From Adiantum capillus-veneris (taxonomy: Eukaryota > Streptophyta > Polypodiopsida > Polypodiales > Pteridaceae): 64,000 bases of DNA. The translations under genes and the position numbers were made by a program. Under the pieces are notes generated by a model. It did no database searches. It was not told where the DNA came from and saw only the letters and a program-made list of their open reading frames with translations. The stretch is taken from the NCBI GenBank assembly GCA_014529385.2, contig CM043965.1, positions 60,528,433-60,592,432 of the forward strand, written 5' to 3'. Positions 1 to 11,606 of the stretch are shown here, piece by piece (the stretch's first letter is position 1; every line of letters starts with the position of its first letter).

Positions 1-1215
1 CAGCCCATAGATGGAGGAGTAGATGCAGCAAGCTCAGCAGGAGCTAATTACCATTGAGGAGTGGCACCACAAGTTTTCCTTTCACCAACAAGCATCTCAG
101 TGGACCCAAGTGGGAGACAAAGTTATTATGAGGTCTTTGAGACTGTGGATCCTCATTGTGGGCACACCAATGTTTGCTAGTTGAGGAGGCCCGATGGGTC
201 AATTGCCACAGAGCCTAAGCATATGCATGCAAATGCTACTGACTTTAACCATGAGTTGCTTTCAGTGAAGGTACAGTCAGAGCATCGAGATGCACGTAGA
301 GAGCAGATTTGGGCACATATGCCTAGCTTAGTCATTGAGGAGATGCGCCACAGGCTTGAGATGCCCCTCCAAATGGAGGAACTTCATAAGGCCCTCAGAA
401 CACCTCCTAGGGTAGCTTATCAGAGGAGGATGGTTTGACTCCCAGTTTCTTCTTGGAGTATTGGGAGTTGCTTGGTTGAGATCTTTGTATCATGTACTAG
501 CACATTCTACATACTGAAGAGATGTCGAACGGCACTTTGCGTTGGATGGGGCATTCATATGCATGGATTAGGGGTGTTATCTCTCTATAGATGTGCACAT
601 AGTCAGGTTCTTTTGGCAAGGGGAACATGAGAATGCTTCATGCTCATAGCTTGGTTAGATAGAGCTACCTCTTGCCCCCTTATTGTTTCTTTTCTATGTA
701 GAGATGATGAGAAGATTTTTGAATTCACAAGAGGTTGGTCTTTGTGGATTAAAGTTTCCTATCAGGGGAGATGAGCTTTTGGATGTTGAGTTTGCTGACC
801 ACTCAAGTATGTATCTCTAGAGGGCTAGGAGGCCAATTTGCATAGGTGAGAGGTGTTCTCTTGTGCATCCGGAGCATTGATTAACTGGAGTAAGATAGTG
901 GCTTTCTGGGTTGGTAGTGCCCCCACACCCAATTGGTCACTTGGGGATTTATTTAGATGGGATCCCATGGGATACCCCCGTACCTTACTTGCACTATCAG
1001 GTGGGCTTGGATTTGTCTCAAAGCAGAAAATTTCTCTTCTCCTCCTCTACATTAGGAGGAACTATTGCATTGGAGCTCAGTACGGCTCTCTCTTGCTAGC
1101 AAGGTTGTAGCAGCCAACTAGGAGCATTACTATGCGGTACATCACATCTTGCTTCATCTTCTCAAACTCTTGCACTAGCTAGTTGCAGAGGCTGATCAAG
1201 AACTTTTTGTAATTA
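1..1215 (+). pseudogene. L1-like LINE ORF2 relic (copy D), cut by window edge
   Basis: This is a decayed reverse-transcriptase segment of the same LINE family as copies A and B. Frame fragments at 181-438 (RRPDGSIATEP, EEMRHRLEMP) and 853-1110 (CASGALINW, GSAP) align with the copy B polymerase. Between about 530 and 540 the sequence jumps from the pre-RT region to the block following the FEKAYDRVDW-equivalent, so roughly 330 bases of palm/finger are deleted. Several frameshifts and stops are present. The left end is the window edge, so its 5' extent is unknown. It cannot encode a protein. Confidence 0.75.
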
Positions 1216-1775
1216 GGATGAGACAACCTCTGGAAAGCCTCGGGGTGCTTATACAGGTCTTTGGGCACCTTAAAGTGATCAAAACAAGAAATTACAGCAT
1301 GGTATAATTTACATGCACCTCATTGTAAAGCTTTCAAAGTGCAAGGGAAACCCTCCTCGACATGTACTTTTGACCTGCAGGGGTTTTGTTGTTGCTATGC
1401 TCTCAAAATTGGGTTGAAAACCTGCAACTACAACCCTTGATAGGTCCGGATAGTTTGGTGGGAGATAGGTGAAAGTGTTCAGGTCGTTTATTTGCAAATG
1501 AATAACGAAATACTAAAAGGAGCACCACTCTTTGGGGCCTACAAGGTGTCATCGTCTACTTTAGAACACTCTAGCTACCAAGTCATAAACTATTTTTTAT
1601 TGGTAAATTCTAGTTGTAGGTCTGTTTGTAAAGTTAATTTGTGTCATAAAGTACAGGGTAAGTTAAACAATGTATTAATCGGGTCAAAGCCAAAATCTAC
1701 CACGCTTTCATGAGACTATAGGCCAATTTTAGTCTCCCCACGTTTTGGTGTAGCCCACTATAGTAGAGACCGTTT
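1216..1775 (+). mobile_element. Probable LTR fragment inside LINE copy D
   Basis: This stretch separates the LINE RT relic from a LINE 3' end at 1776-1835, so it looks like an insertion. It carries the LTR module seen elsewhere here: an A-rich signal with GAAATACTAAAAGG followed by a small hairpin, GCACC-loop-GGGGCC, at 1501-1540. No boundaries, target duplication or coding sequence are visible. It could be a diverged solo LTR. Confidence 0.35.
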
Positions 1776-1835
1776 GTAGCCCTTTGGCCAATTTTCTCAA
1801 CTAATGGAAGGATCTTTTTCTTTTGGGGGAAAAAA
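1776..1835 (+). mobile_element. LINE copy D 3' end with poly(A)
   Basis: The sequence GTAGCCCTTTGGCC followed by an ACTAATGGAAGGATC block and a short A-run matches the 3' terminus of LINE copies A (near 4660-4730) and B (59578-59643). This marks the 3' end of the relic that starts at the window edge. The zinc-binding C-terminal domain expected before it is missing. Bases 1836-2059 show nothing recognisable. Confidence 0.6.
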
Positions 1836-2059
1836 GGTGTATACGTGAATCCCTCCTACCACCTTTCCTCTGGTCAATGGTAGCAAATTTGGAGCGTATG
1901 GTTGCAAAGTAACAAAGGGAGATGTATGTATTATGCTCTTGTGTAATCTTTAAGCAGATCCAAATGAAATGGGCCTCTTAACCTTGTGCTACAATCTGTA
2001 TCCTTCTCTGCCACTCACTTGAAGAGAACGGTGACTACTCTAGACCCTCAAGAAGTGTT

Positions 2060-3180
2060 CTAGCATGTACACTTCCGGTGGGTGGACTCCCACTGGAACT
2101 CGTGGATCCTCGGTAAGCCCCTTTCTGGGCTCCTGAGTGCCTTTGTGAGTAGGATAATGTCTTGATTGCTCGTCAACTCCTCTAGTCATTTTGGTTGTTT
2201 TTATAGATCACCATTGTAGTTCCAAACCGCAAGGTAAATCTCCTCATGTTGTGTCCCATAGGACGCAAGTCACTATACAATGACCTTGCCATCAATGATG
2301 ACCCGGCTATTGCAGTATGGTGCCTTCTTCATTGCTTTGAGCACCCTAGGCATGCATTTCCATCTATATTCTACTTGTATCGATGCAACATCGTCGCCTA
2401 GGTAGATTCAGAGGGGGGGTACTATTAGTTCTCAAAGAATCACCATTTTTCTAATGAAAGAGGTCCTAGCCTCTCCAAAGGAGAATTGGAGGATAACAAC
2501 CCCTGTCTCTAGTAGCCTTTTTTGCCAACTCTCCAATTTTTTTTGAAAGAAGAGTGGCTCTTCTTTTTGGTACCCCAGCTTGGTACATAGTACTCTATTA
2601 TCCATGTGAAGTATGTAGTCTTGCTTCTCCATTATGCCGGTGAATCTTATGTTGAGTCGACCAGCATGTTGCATCTTCTTTTGCTCAAGGCTAGTGTGTA
2701 CAAGTAGGGATTTCTTCTTTTTAACATCCATTTTATCCCTTTACTCCGCCCTCTCCTTGACCTCTTTCTTGATGTTCCACTTCACTACCTCCAAACATCC
2801 TTCTTTGGTGAGCTCCATCTTTCTTGATGTTCCACTTCACTACCTCCAAACATCCTTCTTTGGTGAGCTCCAGGTCCTTGATGGCTTCTTTGTTTGGCCT
2901 ATATCTCCCTTCTTCACATGATCAGCACTCTCAGAGAAAGGTAATCTCTGCCATGAGTACATCCAACTCTTCCTTCATTGGATCTCTCTCCTTAATCCAT
3001 TCTTCTCTATCCTTCATCCACTCTTTGAGCAAGGTCACTTTCTCCTTTCTCCATTTGTCTATTTTGTTCCTCCATTCTGCTTCAAATCTAGAGAGGTGCT
3101 TGTTAGTGGCTACAAATGTGGCCGCTTTGTTGCCATTAGGGAAGCGACTTTGCTTTTCATGGAGGCTAGAAAACCTTCAA
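2060..3180 (-). pseudogene. Relic of second LINE family: ORF1 and endonuclease start
   Basis: On the minus strand, 3170-2740 reads as a charged helical stretch (FEAEWRNKIDKWRKEK and similar), i.e. a coiled coil. 2731-2432 reads LNIRFTGI, equivalent to LHIRITGL of the intact ORF1 at 24704-25711. 2400-2275 reads LGDD...VIIDGKVIV, equivalent to its C-terminal block. Further on, 2245-2060 contains WNYNGDL and DIILLT, the first motifs of an AP-type endonuclease. The order coiled coil, RRM, C-terminal domain, endonuclease matches the element at 21-25 kb. Many frameshifts; inactive. Confidence 0.6.
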
Positions 3181-3650
3181 AACAGCACGAGAGGCTCAAA
3201 GAGACTCAATGAATCTATAAGGGGGGAACCTCCATGGTGGCTATGTTTAGATTGTGTGTGTAGTTGTTTTACTTTTATAAATAAACACACCAAGGAACAA
3301 GAAGTTTAAAAGAAGGCCGGCTAAAGATGTATAGGCAAAGATTAGTACATAAACAACTCAATCTTTGATTCATAACTATACAGCATAATAAGAATAAAGT
3401 ATCATTCCAAATGAGTTTATTCAAAGGTATCAGAACTGTCCCAGTTGAATCATCAAGTGTTTTCAAAGTCAAACTACAGCAAGCTAAACCTTTTTAAGCC
3501 AAGATAGAGTTCTCACTTGCATCCATATAGTCAAGACAACAGATATGTTAGACTTGGCTACGTATGGTAGGCTTCAAAGAACCTATCAATTGTTATCCAT
3601 GTCAAACTTAAAAATTAGTAGACTAGTTGTTGTCCTATACAAATTAATCC
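3110..3650 (-). repeat. 5' region of second LINE family, copy 1
   Basis: This segment is homologous, with moderate divergence, to 13430-13990. Both contain an ORF1 start region, the CCTCCATGGTGG block, a TG-rich run, a stretch with AGAATGAAGTATCATTC or a close variant, and TATCAATTG(T/G)TATCCATGTC. It overlaps the N-terminal end of the ORF1 relic at 2060-3180, so it is best read as the 5' untranslated and promoter part of that LINE. Confidence 0.55.
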
Positions 3651-4639
3651 TACCATAATTGTTTCATATATAAAAAAAGTTATTCTTTTAAAATAGCCTT
3701 TTACTATGAGAGGAAGTCGACTACTCCATATCATCCTATGTAATTCTTAAGTTTAAGCATTGTAAAAGGACCCGGGTTTAGGTCAACCTTACTTAAACTA
3801 GTAATTATTTTCTTTTGCAATAAGCCTGCTTACCTATCAGCACTCATTTAAGTACCATACAGATATTTTTTTGGTATCAAAATAGCAACTGGATTAATCT
3901 GCCCAGGAAGTATCAGCCAGAGTCACAAAAAATGGAGCTCATTCTCAATGGTAAAAAATCCTTTCAAGTCATCCTTTCATCAATGTCACAACGAACCATC
4001 AATAAGGTATAACACCAAAAAGTCTTTAGATAGATTTTTACTCGAGCATTAATGAGCAGGCCTGAAGTATTATTATTAAGCCATAGTAGGCCACAAGAAT
4101 ACAACCAGATGTAGTGAGAAAACTAAGTATCAAGCAGAAGGTACAAGATCTAGCTACAACTAGTTATACTCAAACCAGACCAGTTTAGTAATCACCAGAT
4201 CAGTAATGAGGCTAGATCAGAATTTTAACCCAATTCTCTTTAAAACTAGATTATGTATACGGTCAAACCAGAAAAAAGCTAAACCATACTCCTAGTAAAT
4301 GGAAGCAAGTTGTATGTCAGATTTTCTGCATGTCAAGGTCAGTATGACAAAGTCCAGTCAGGTCAGTAAGGAGAAAAAAATCTAAAAAACAACCCAAAGC
4401 AGTATAAGTTAGAGCCAATGATGTACCAGTTAGAACCAGAGACAGATCCAGCTAACTCCAACCATACCCAGATACAGCTAGTTCATGAGAGTAAGAACTA
4501 ACCAAAGAAAGATCAGGACTAAGCCAAAATTCCAAAAAAAACCAGCTAGTGAGCAGGCCATAAGTCCAACTCGACCATAATTATGCCAAAATTAGCATGA
4601 GGGCCAAAGCTAATCATAAAAAAATGCCACCTATTTTGT
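3651..4639. other. Non-coding AT-rich DNA
   Basis: No open frame, RNA gene or transposon end is recognised. The stretch is A-rich and has loosely repeated short words such as AACCAGA and CAGCTA. Similar words recur at 12240-12540 on the far side of LINE copy A. The left and right flanks were therefore probably one continuous region before copy A inserted. Confidence 0.5.
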
Positions 4640-4653
4640 GTTTAAGCCATAAG
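4640..4653. repeat. Target-site duplication of LINE copy A (3' side)
   Basis: The 14 bases GTTTAAGCCATAAG occur here and again at 11593-11606, exactly flanking the LINE. Here they abut the T-run that is the complement of the LINE poly(A) tail. This fixes both ends of the insertion. Confidence 0.92.
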
Positions 4654-4796
4654 GTTTTTTTTTCCGAGAAAAAGATCCTTCTATTAGTTAATGAAAACTG
4701 CCCATAGGGCTACATCCACCTCTGCAGGAGAGGGCTACAACAAGCATGATGGAGACTCTCCCAATGAAAAAATAGCATATATACAATGAGGCTAAA
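4654..4796 (-). other. LINE copy A 3'UTR and poly(A) tail
   Basis: This 140-base tail follows the ORF2 stop. It contains the family 3' block TAGCCCTATGGGCAG and ends in an A-run. The same tail is present at 59497-59643 in copy B and in decayed form at 1776-1835 in copy D, so it marks the 3' terminus of the family. Confidence 0.85.
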
Positions 4797-7700
4797 TCAA
4801 GAGATGGGAGGAGGGAAGAGCCACACAGGTGGACAGTAGTGCCATCTCAGCACCCCCTGGACAATGGTGTAGAAAGGCCCAGGGCGCCAGAGTCGAAGGA
4901 AAGCCTGGCGGCGCTCCCGCATGCGGTCGGAGCTACCTTGTAGTCCCTCAAGCTCTAGCCAAAAGTCACGAACAGTCTCTGTTGGTGGCACAAGGCGAGC
5001 CTCAAAGATGCGAAAACAGCGGGCCCGCCAGATGAACCAAAGAGCTAGGCCGCTGATGAGCTCCCAACACTCCTCTCTCTCACTGCACCACTCCTATGGA
5101 GTAAGATCTATAGCAGGCTGGAGTGTAGGTCGCCCCCCCTGTATCACTATCATCCTGCTGGTGAAAGAGAGCTCAAACTGAAGTGCCGGGCCCGTGAGGG
5201 TGGACCAAGCCGCCGCCCCCCAAGTGTACTGTCGAGCCGTGGAGAGAGCAGGCATCAGCCAAAGAACTCGTAGCCACACCTGCTGGGCCGAGGGATAGTC
5301 CCAAAGGCAGTGACGCTGACTCTCCACCAACTGGTCACAGGCTGCACATGCGGCCGAGAGACCACTATGCACAAGCCAGCTCCCTACTGCTATGGCTCTG
5401 TGTGCAACCAGCCACTGGAACAAAGTGACGGACCTCGGCTGTCTGGAGTCCCATAGCCTCTTCCAAAAAGCTGCCAAGAACTCGACTGTGAGGCCCTCCT
5501 CCTGCCAATGACGTGCTGCAGCGGGGCGGGCCTCCCTCTGTGCTGCAAGTATATGACGTCCAAGCCGAACAGTGTACTGAAAGAAAGGGACTCTTGGGCG
5601 GTCTGCAAAAGAGAAGGGGTCCCTCCATAGCCACTCACCAGGATCCCACTGTACTCGTGCCAGTGGACAGCACTCCCAAGCCCATAGCCTCCAGTGTCCT
5701 GTCTCAAGAGCTGTTGGGTCAGGGTCTATGACGCAAGTCCTCCCACAGATGCCCACAACTCGGATCCTCTGGAAACAGCACTCTGTTACCTATGGGGCCT
5801 CTACTGCAACTCGATGTAACCATCCCCCACCCTGAAGCTCGAAGAACAGGGCTAGGACAGTCTCTGAGCAAGCCCTGACTGAAATGAGAACCTCTAGTCG
5901 TGTGAAGGCTCCCATCCACCGGGGTGCTACTGGCTCGAGAGGCGTGAGCCACTCAGCTGGAACTGACTCTGAGATGTCCTAACACATGCTCTGAACCCCT
6001 CTCATGCCCTGTAGCTGGACAGCGTGCACCTCCTCTGACAAACGTGTGAACTCTAGCCAGTCACCTAGAGAGTGCGTTGGACCTGCTGCCATGGGACCCC
6101 GAGAAACATGAGGCCGACTCCCAACCAAGCGGCCTCTCTGAGTGCTAACCATGGGGTTCCAGATGAGGGGCTACCGTAGGCGCTCCTTTGTGCACGTCGG
6201 CTGTCTCTGCTCTAGGCCTCGCCGTAAGATCTCCCAAGATCGAAGCAAACTCACAGCGAATCGGTCCTCCAGTCTCCTGCTCAAACCAACTCGGCGCAAC
6301 TCTGTAAAGATCCATCTGGTCGAAGGTTGCCAAGGGCCTCCTGCCTGAGGCACCCTGGCACGAAGCCTCTACAGCAAGAACTCCTTCCAGGTCTCCTCGC
6401 CTGGAAGAAGTCCTCTGACGACGAACTTCCCAAGAAGGGCTCTGCACTACTGTGCTGGATCAATGATCCCAAGCCCTCCCTAAGAACAAGGAAGTGTGAT
6501 GACCGACCAAGCCACCTTGGCTCGGGCAATCTGAGTGTCGCGACCTGACCAAACGAAGTTCTTGATCAGGCTCTCTACCTGGCTGATACAAGAACTCGAG
6601 AAGATCCAGCAAGAAGTGATGTACCACATAGTCGCCAACAACACCTGGTTGGCAACTATTACTCTACTAGCCAGCGAAAGTCGTGCTGAGCTACAATGTA
6701 ACAACTTTCTCCTGATGGACAGGAGAAGAGGAGAAATCTGCTGCTCGGGGGACAAGTCCAAACCAACCTGACAACCCAAGTACCAAACTGCAGTCCCTGG
6801 AGGAATCCACCTGAAACCCTCTCCTGGCATCCAATCTTGCACAGGAGCACTGCCAACCGAGAAAGCCGCTGTCTTTCTCCAGTTGATCAGTGCGCCCGAT
6901 GCACAGCAGAAGGTCTCCAAAGCCTGCTCACATTTGTGTAAATTGGCCTCCTGGCCCTCTAAGTACAAGGCTGAGTCGTCGGCAAACTCAGCGTCCAGAA
7001 GCTCATCTCCCCGTATAGGGAGTGCTAAGCCCCTCAGACCAACCTGCTGTGACACCAAAAATCTGCTCATCGCCTCCGCATAGAACAGAAAGAGAAAGGG
7101 GGCAAGAGGACAACCCTATCTGACCGATCGTGTGAGCATGAAGCGCTCACCTCTACCTCCTACCAAAAGCACCTGACTGTGAGCCTATCTGTACAAAGCT
7201 GACACCCCTCTGATCCAAGCATCTGAGAAGCCCATCCTGCGTAGCGTGCCCTCTAGAAAGGCCCAGTCAACTCTGTCGTATGCCTTCTCAAAATCGAGAA
7301 GAAGAATCATAAGGTCCTCCCCACGGAGACGTGTCAAGGCAGAAGCCTCCCAGAAAGTGAAGATGTTGTCAAGGATACTGCGTTCCTTGACAAAACCTGT
7401 CTGAGTCCCATGTATAAGGCTCTCCAAAAGTGGCTGAATCCTCAAACTCAGAGCCTTGGCAAGAATTTTGTAGGCTGAGTTGAGGATGGTGATGGGGCGC
7501 CACTGTCGAATCTCATCCAAGGAGCCACCCTCCTTTGGAATGAGGTAAATCAGGCCCTCATTCATGCTATCCGGCATCACTCCTGTGTGCAGAATGTACT
7601 GAAAGGCACTACAAAGATCTGGGCCAAGCAGGTCCCAGTACTCCAAGAAGAAGCTGGGAGTCAGCCCATCCTCACATGGACAGCTACCACGAGGGAGGGC

Positions 7701-9137
7701 CCTAAGAGCCGTGTGCAGCTCCTCAAGCTGAAAAGGTATCTCTAGCCTCTGGCGCATCTCCTCAGTCACAAGACAAGGCATCTGTGCCCAAACTGCTCCC
7801 TGCATGCATCCTATCTCTCTGACTGGGGCTCCTGACTGGGGCTCAGCCGACAGTAACTCATGGTAAAAGTCAGTAGCGACTGCACGCATATCCTCAGGCT
7901 CACAAACAATTGACCCATCGGATCTCCTCAACTGATTGACCTTGGCATGCGAGTGTCGAGGTCCCACTGTCTCAAAAAAAGCACCTATCACTCTGTCACC
8001 CACCTGAGTCCACTGAGATGCCTGTCGATGAAAGGCAAACTCATGGCGCCTCTCCTCTGTGCAAGCAATCTCCTGTCGAGCCTGTTGTAACTGCTCCTCC
8101 AACCATGGACTGTCTAGATGCTGCTCCTGCATCCTCTGTAGTGAAGCAATGCCTCGTCTGAGACGCTACTCCTCCTCTCTTGCTGCAGGCCGTCGAGCTA
8201 GAGACTCCTGAAGAAAAAAGTGACTAAGCTGAGCTAGGCCTAAGGCCACTCTGTCTGCAGGTAGAGCTTGGCTTTCCATGCCCTCTGTCCAGAGAGCCTC
8301 AACCCTCTCTTTGAGTGTTGAGTCCAACAAGACCCACTCTGGGATGCGAAGCATCGTGCTCCCACTCCTCTGCCTGTCTACCACTGTGAGGATCACTGGT
8401 GCATGGTCCGAGAAGGATGTCCCTGCCAGGATGCCCACTGATCCCCCCAAGTCATCGAAGTGGTCACTAGTGTAGAAGCGATCTATCCGCGATAGATTCA
8501 CTCCTCCCACTCTGCGGTCCGATCTAGAGAAGGCAAGACTCTCTGGAGGCCTCACAAAGCCAGAATGCTGCCATGTATCCGAGACCCTCAAAGTCATACA
8601 CAACCTCTCCCAAGCTGCTAACTCAACTCCATGCACAGTAGCATGGCTGCCTCCGATCCTGTCAGAAGGGTCCTCCAACATGTTGAAGTCCCCTCCTACA
8701 CACCAATGGTCAACCTGTGGCAAAGACTCAACAATCTGTGACCAAAACTCTACATGAGCACTCTCCACATTGGGCGCATAGATGTTCAGGAATCCCACAA
8801 GGCCACCCTGAACCTGCAAAGTAATCCATTGAGCCCTATCTGGCACAATAATCCCTCTGCCCACAATGGCCTGCTGCAATGAGTCCGCAATAGTCATACA
8901 TACCCCACCCTGGATGCCTCCAGGTCCAAAAGCAGCTGACCAAAAGGTATCATAACGTCCACACAAAATCTGACCACATCACCGAATGCGGCTCTCAGAC
9001 AAATGGTGCTCATGAACCATAAGGAGATCAATCTCTCCTCCCACAAGGCAACGCTGAAGCTCCTGACGCAATTGACCCCGCTGTCGTTGAAACTGGGGCC
9101 CACCATATCCCTGCACGTTCCACGAGATGATCGTCAT
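4797..9137 (-). pseudogene. LINE copy A ORF2: endonuclease, reverse transcriptase, zf-RVT
   Basis: One frame of 1,446 codons runs from the ATG at 9137 to the stop at 4797-4799. Endonuclease (about 1-325): SWNVQG, VGGDFNM, RIDRFYTSDHF and FSDHAPVIL. Reverse transcriptase (about 440-870): WRPITILN, TGFVKERSI, LLDFEKAYDRVDW and the catalytic box as FADD. Zinc-binding domain (about 1130-1340): CAAC...RHCLWD, with one expected Cys changed to Tyr. Ten internal stops are seen, at codon positions 8979, 8166, 7185, 7116, 6480, 6369, 6171, 5979, 5790 and 5094. Nine are TAG where copy B reads CAG. The length is normal for a plant L1 ORF2. Its start overlaps the ORF1 stop (ATGA). No functional enzyme can be made from this copy. 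Confidence 0.9.
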
Positions 9138-11047
9138 GGGGAGCGAGAGAGAACAGATGCTACCGCATCAGCAAGACGGGCTATCTTCGAGGCAGGCTTG
9201 GATGGGGAGTAATCCGCATCCGAGCGTCCTCTAGATAGGTGAGACTGTAGTGAGTATCTGGCCCAAGCCCAAGCAGAGCGAGCCGTGCATAAAGAAACCT
9301 CCTCTGTCCAGGAGTCCTCATGAATGTATACATAGCAAGGTAAACACTGCGTATCAGCAAAAAAGTACACCACAATGTGCCTACATCCTGCTGAGTCTGG
9401 GGGTGTCACCGTAAACTTGGCCAGTGGCCACAAAGTCTGCAGCAAATCTGTAACTCCAAGTTCTCCCATGTGGTGAGAGAACTCGAGAACCTGTGTATGC
9501 AACCATCCCACCACTGAGTCAAGGGACCACTCTGTCTCGGTCCTACCACAGAGGGGGAAGGAGAAACCAACTGCTGAGTCCAAGGCCTCTGTCCCCCTAG
9601 CGGCGAGGAACAGAGCGTGGACCCTGAAGCAGGCTGCCTCGTGGTCTGCTGCGGAATCGCCAAGAAAGAGAGTGAACCCGTAATCAAAGAAATCCCAACG
9701 GCGTCGGAGTTCAATGCTCGTCAGACCACGAGGGATAGCTGCAAGGGAAGATGTCTGAATCTGCAGAGGGGCCGCAAGAAGGGCTGACCCTCTCTCGCTA
9801 GGCGACTCGTGGCAAAGGCGCTGCCAAGAGATCTCCTAGCCGCCGGCGAGGGACCAGTCTCCTGAGTCGACTGTGGTACTGAAGCAGGAGGAGGGGGAGA
9901 AGGAGCTGGGGGGGGGGGGGGGGGGGGGGGGAGGAGAGGAGAAGCGGGGTGGGGCGACAGAGACAGGGGGCGAGGAGGAGAGTGGGCGGGAGCAGAGGGC
10001 GGGGGAGGGGATGAGGAGGAGGAAGGGAAATCTGAAGGTGGGGCGGCTGGTGAGGGTGAAGCGGAAGTGGAGGCTGGTGTAGGGGGCTCCTCCTGCTCAA
10101 GAGGACCAAAGCGGTTCTCCGTGGGGACCCACTGCTGCTGAGTAGGCACTTGAGGGCCACTCTGAGTGCCAGGCTGTCGCTGTGGCCCTAGCGTCGACGG
10201 CCACAGGCTTGCTGCCACCCCTCCTCCGCTGGAGCCCCAGGCTTGGAGAGTGGCTCTGAATTTATGCGTTGTGTCGCTGGCTGTGGCTGCAGCCCAGCCT
10301 TGGCAAGCTGGGGCTGAGGCTGAGGTGTAGGTCGTGGTCTCCTCCGTGGACAGGCCTTCCCTAGGTGGCCCATCTGTCTGCAAATGAAGCACTGGTTCGG
10401 GAGACCCGAGTACTCCACACTCTGTCTAAACCAACCCCTACTCACCCGAGGCAGAAGGATGACCTTCGGGAGCGTGTGGGTATCTCTGACCAAAACTCGA
10501 ACTGTAGAGATGCCAGCCGCCTTTGCAGCTACTGATGCTGCCGTACGAGGTGTCTCCAGGACAGTCCCGATGGCGAAGCCAATCCTGGAGAGAAGTGGAA
10601 GGTACTCCCTCTGTAAACCCGAAAAGATGACTGAGATGGGGATGTCTGCCTCCTCTACTAGCACATCTGAAGTCGGGTCAAAACCATGTCTCCACTGTCG
10701 AAAGTGGGCACGTGATGCTCGGATGGCCAGTGGACTCATAGCTATGACCTTGGAGGCCATCTCGGAAGTCTCTAACTCGATCTGGTAGTACCCCCGTCCG
10801 AGGATCTGGACATCCAAAATCTTGCCCACCTCTACGAGAAGGCGGGCTGGAGAAGGTCTCGCAACTCTCCTCTGCTAGGACGGGTGTCGAGAACCTTGCA
10901 GATGACAGAAGTCGCTTGCAAGCGCTCTACCTCTACGGCAAGGCTCACTTGCTCTGTCAGCGAAAGAGCAAGTCGAATGGTGGGCTCAGCGGGGTCGGGC
11001 GAGGGGGCTTCTGGCGAGTCCTTCTGTGGCGGAGCTGGAGCCTCCAT
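9134..11047 (-). pseudogene. LINE copy A ORF1: DUF4283-like with CCHC zinc knuckle
   Basis: The start is the ATG at 11047 (MEAPAPP). The order is an N-terminal helix region, then a DUF4283-like RNA-binding domain (KILDVQILGRGYYQIE, RHGFDP, SRIGFAIG), then a CCHC knuckle CFICRQMGHLGKAC near 10349-10393, a proline-rich linker (10190-9735) and a conserved C-terminal block (9583-9134, HTQVLEFSHHMGELG). The frame is broken near 10847 by one missing base relative to copy B, and again in the proline-rich linker, which holds a 24-base G run on the plus strand. ORF1 proteins of plant LINEs bind the element RNA. The TGA stop at 9134-9136 overlaps the ORF2 ATG. Confidence 0.8.
9908..9931. repeat. Homopolymer, 24 G (plus strand)
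   Basis: An uninterrupted run of 24 G on the plus strand, i.e. poly(C) in LINE ORF1 sense. It encodes part of the proline-rich linker, where slippage would shift the frame. Confidence 0.9.
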
Positions 11048-11592
11048 CTGTGTCTACTGCTGAGTCGAAGAAGCGGACGGTGAAGAAAAACTGCAACCGA
11101 GAACTCCGAGCACTTGTCCGAAGAAAAAGTGTTGCAGAGCCAGGTGCAGAAGACCTTCTGGAACAAAGAGGACGGGGGGGGGAGGGGGGGGGCGAGCGAG
11201 AGTTCAAGAGGCTGCGGAGGGGGCCGGGGGGGAGGGGGGGGGGAGGGAGAAACAGCTAGGGGATGGGGGGCAGCGGGCGGGCGGGCAGCAACTGGCTAAG
11301 GGTAGCGGACTGGGCAGGGTGAGGGAAGCAAGGCGAGGGCGAGGGGGGGCAGCGCGAGGGCAGGGGAGGCAGCGCGAGGGTGAGGGGGGCCAGCACGGGG
11401 GGGGGGGGGGGGGGGGGCTGGAGGCAGCGCGAGGGCGAGGGCGAGAGAGAAGGGGGGGTGAGGGGCAGCGATGGCGCAAAGGGGGGAGCATGCAGCAGCA
11501 ACGAGCCAACTAAGAATTTCTCCTGATAGTGATGACCGTCGTGAACTTGTATTCTCCAATGATCCAAAGAAAATTGCTTTAGCTGGACAGAC
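11048..11592 (-). promoter_or_regulatory. LINE copy A 5'UTR with long C-runs
   Basis: The region before ORF1 is extremely skewed: the plus strand is G-rich with a 21-base G run (11397-11417) and many AGCGCGAGGG-like units at 11330-11460. LINE 5'UTRs normally carry the internal promoter. The same position in copy B has a 57-base C run and in copy C a 14-base C run, so the C-run is a family feature. The apparent proline- or glycine-rich open frames here are composition artefacts. Confidence 0.6.
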
Positions 11593-11606
11593 GTTTAAGC
11601 CATAAG
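11593..11606. repeat. Target-site duplication of LINE copy A (5' side)
   Basis: Perfect 14-base copy of 4640-4653 (GTTTAAGCCATAAG). It marks the 5' end of the LINE, so the copy is not 5'-truncated relative to this junction. Confidence 0.92.

Larger units (their letters stand above)
4654..11592 (-). mobile_element. L1-like LINE copy A, nearly full length
   Basis: A 6.9 kb non-LTR retrotransposon on the minus strand, bounded by a perfect 14-bp target duplication, with a short poly(A) tail (T-run at 4654-4663). In sense order: GC-rich 5'UTR with long C-runs, ORF1 (nucleic-acid-binding, CCHC knuckle), ORF2 (AP-type endonuclease, reverse transcriptase, zinc-binding C-terminus), short 3'UTR, poly(A). 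ORF2 is a single uninterrupted frame except for stop codons. The intact target duplication and lack of ORF2 frameshifts suggest moderate age. Relatives in this window are copies B, C and D. Confidence 0.93.

Noticed and set aside
11026-11567. Overlapping Pro-, Gly- or Arg-rich frames near the LINE A 5'UTR
   Set aside because: Composition artefacts of G/C runs; the true ORF1 starts at 11047 on the minus strand.
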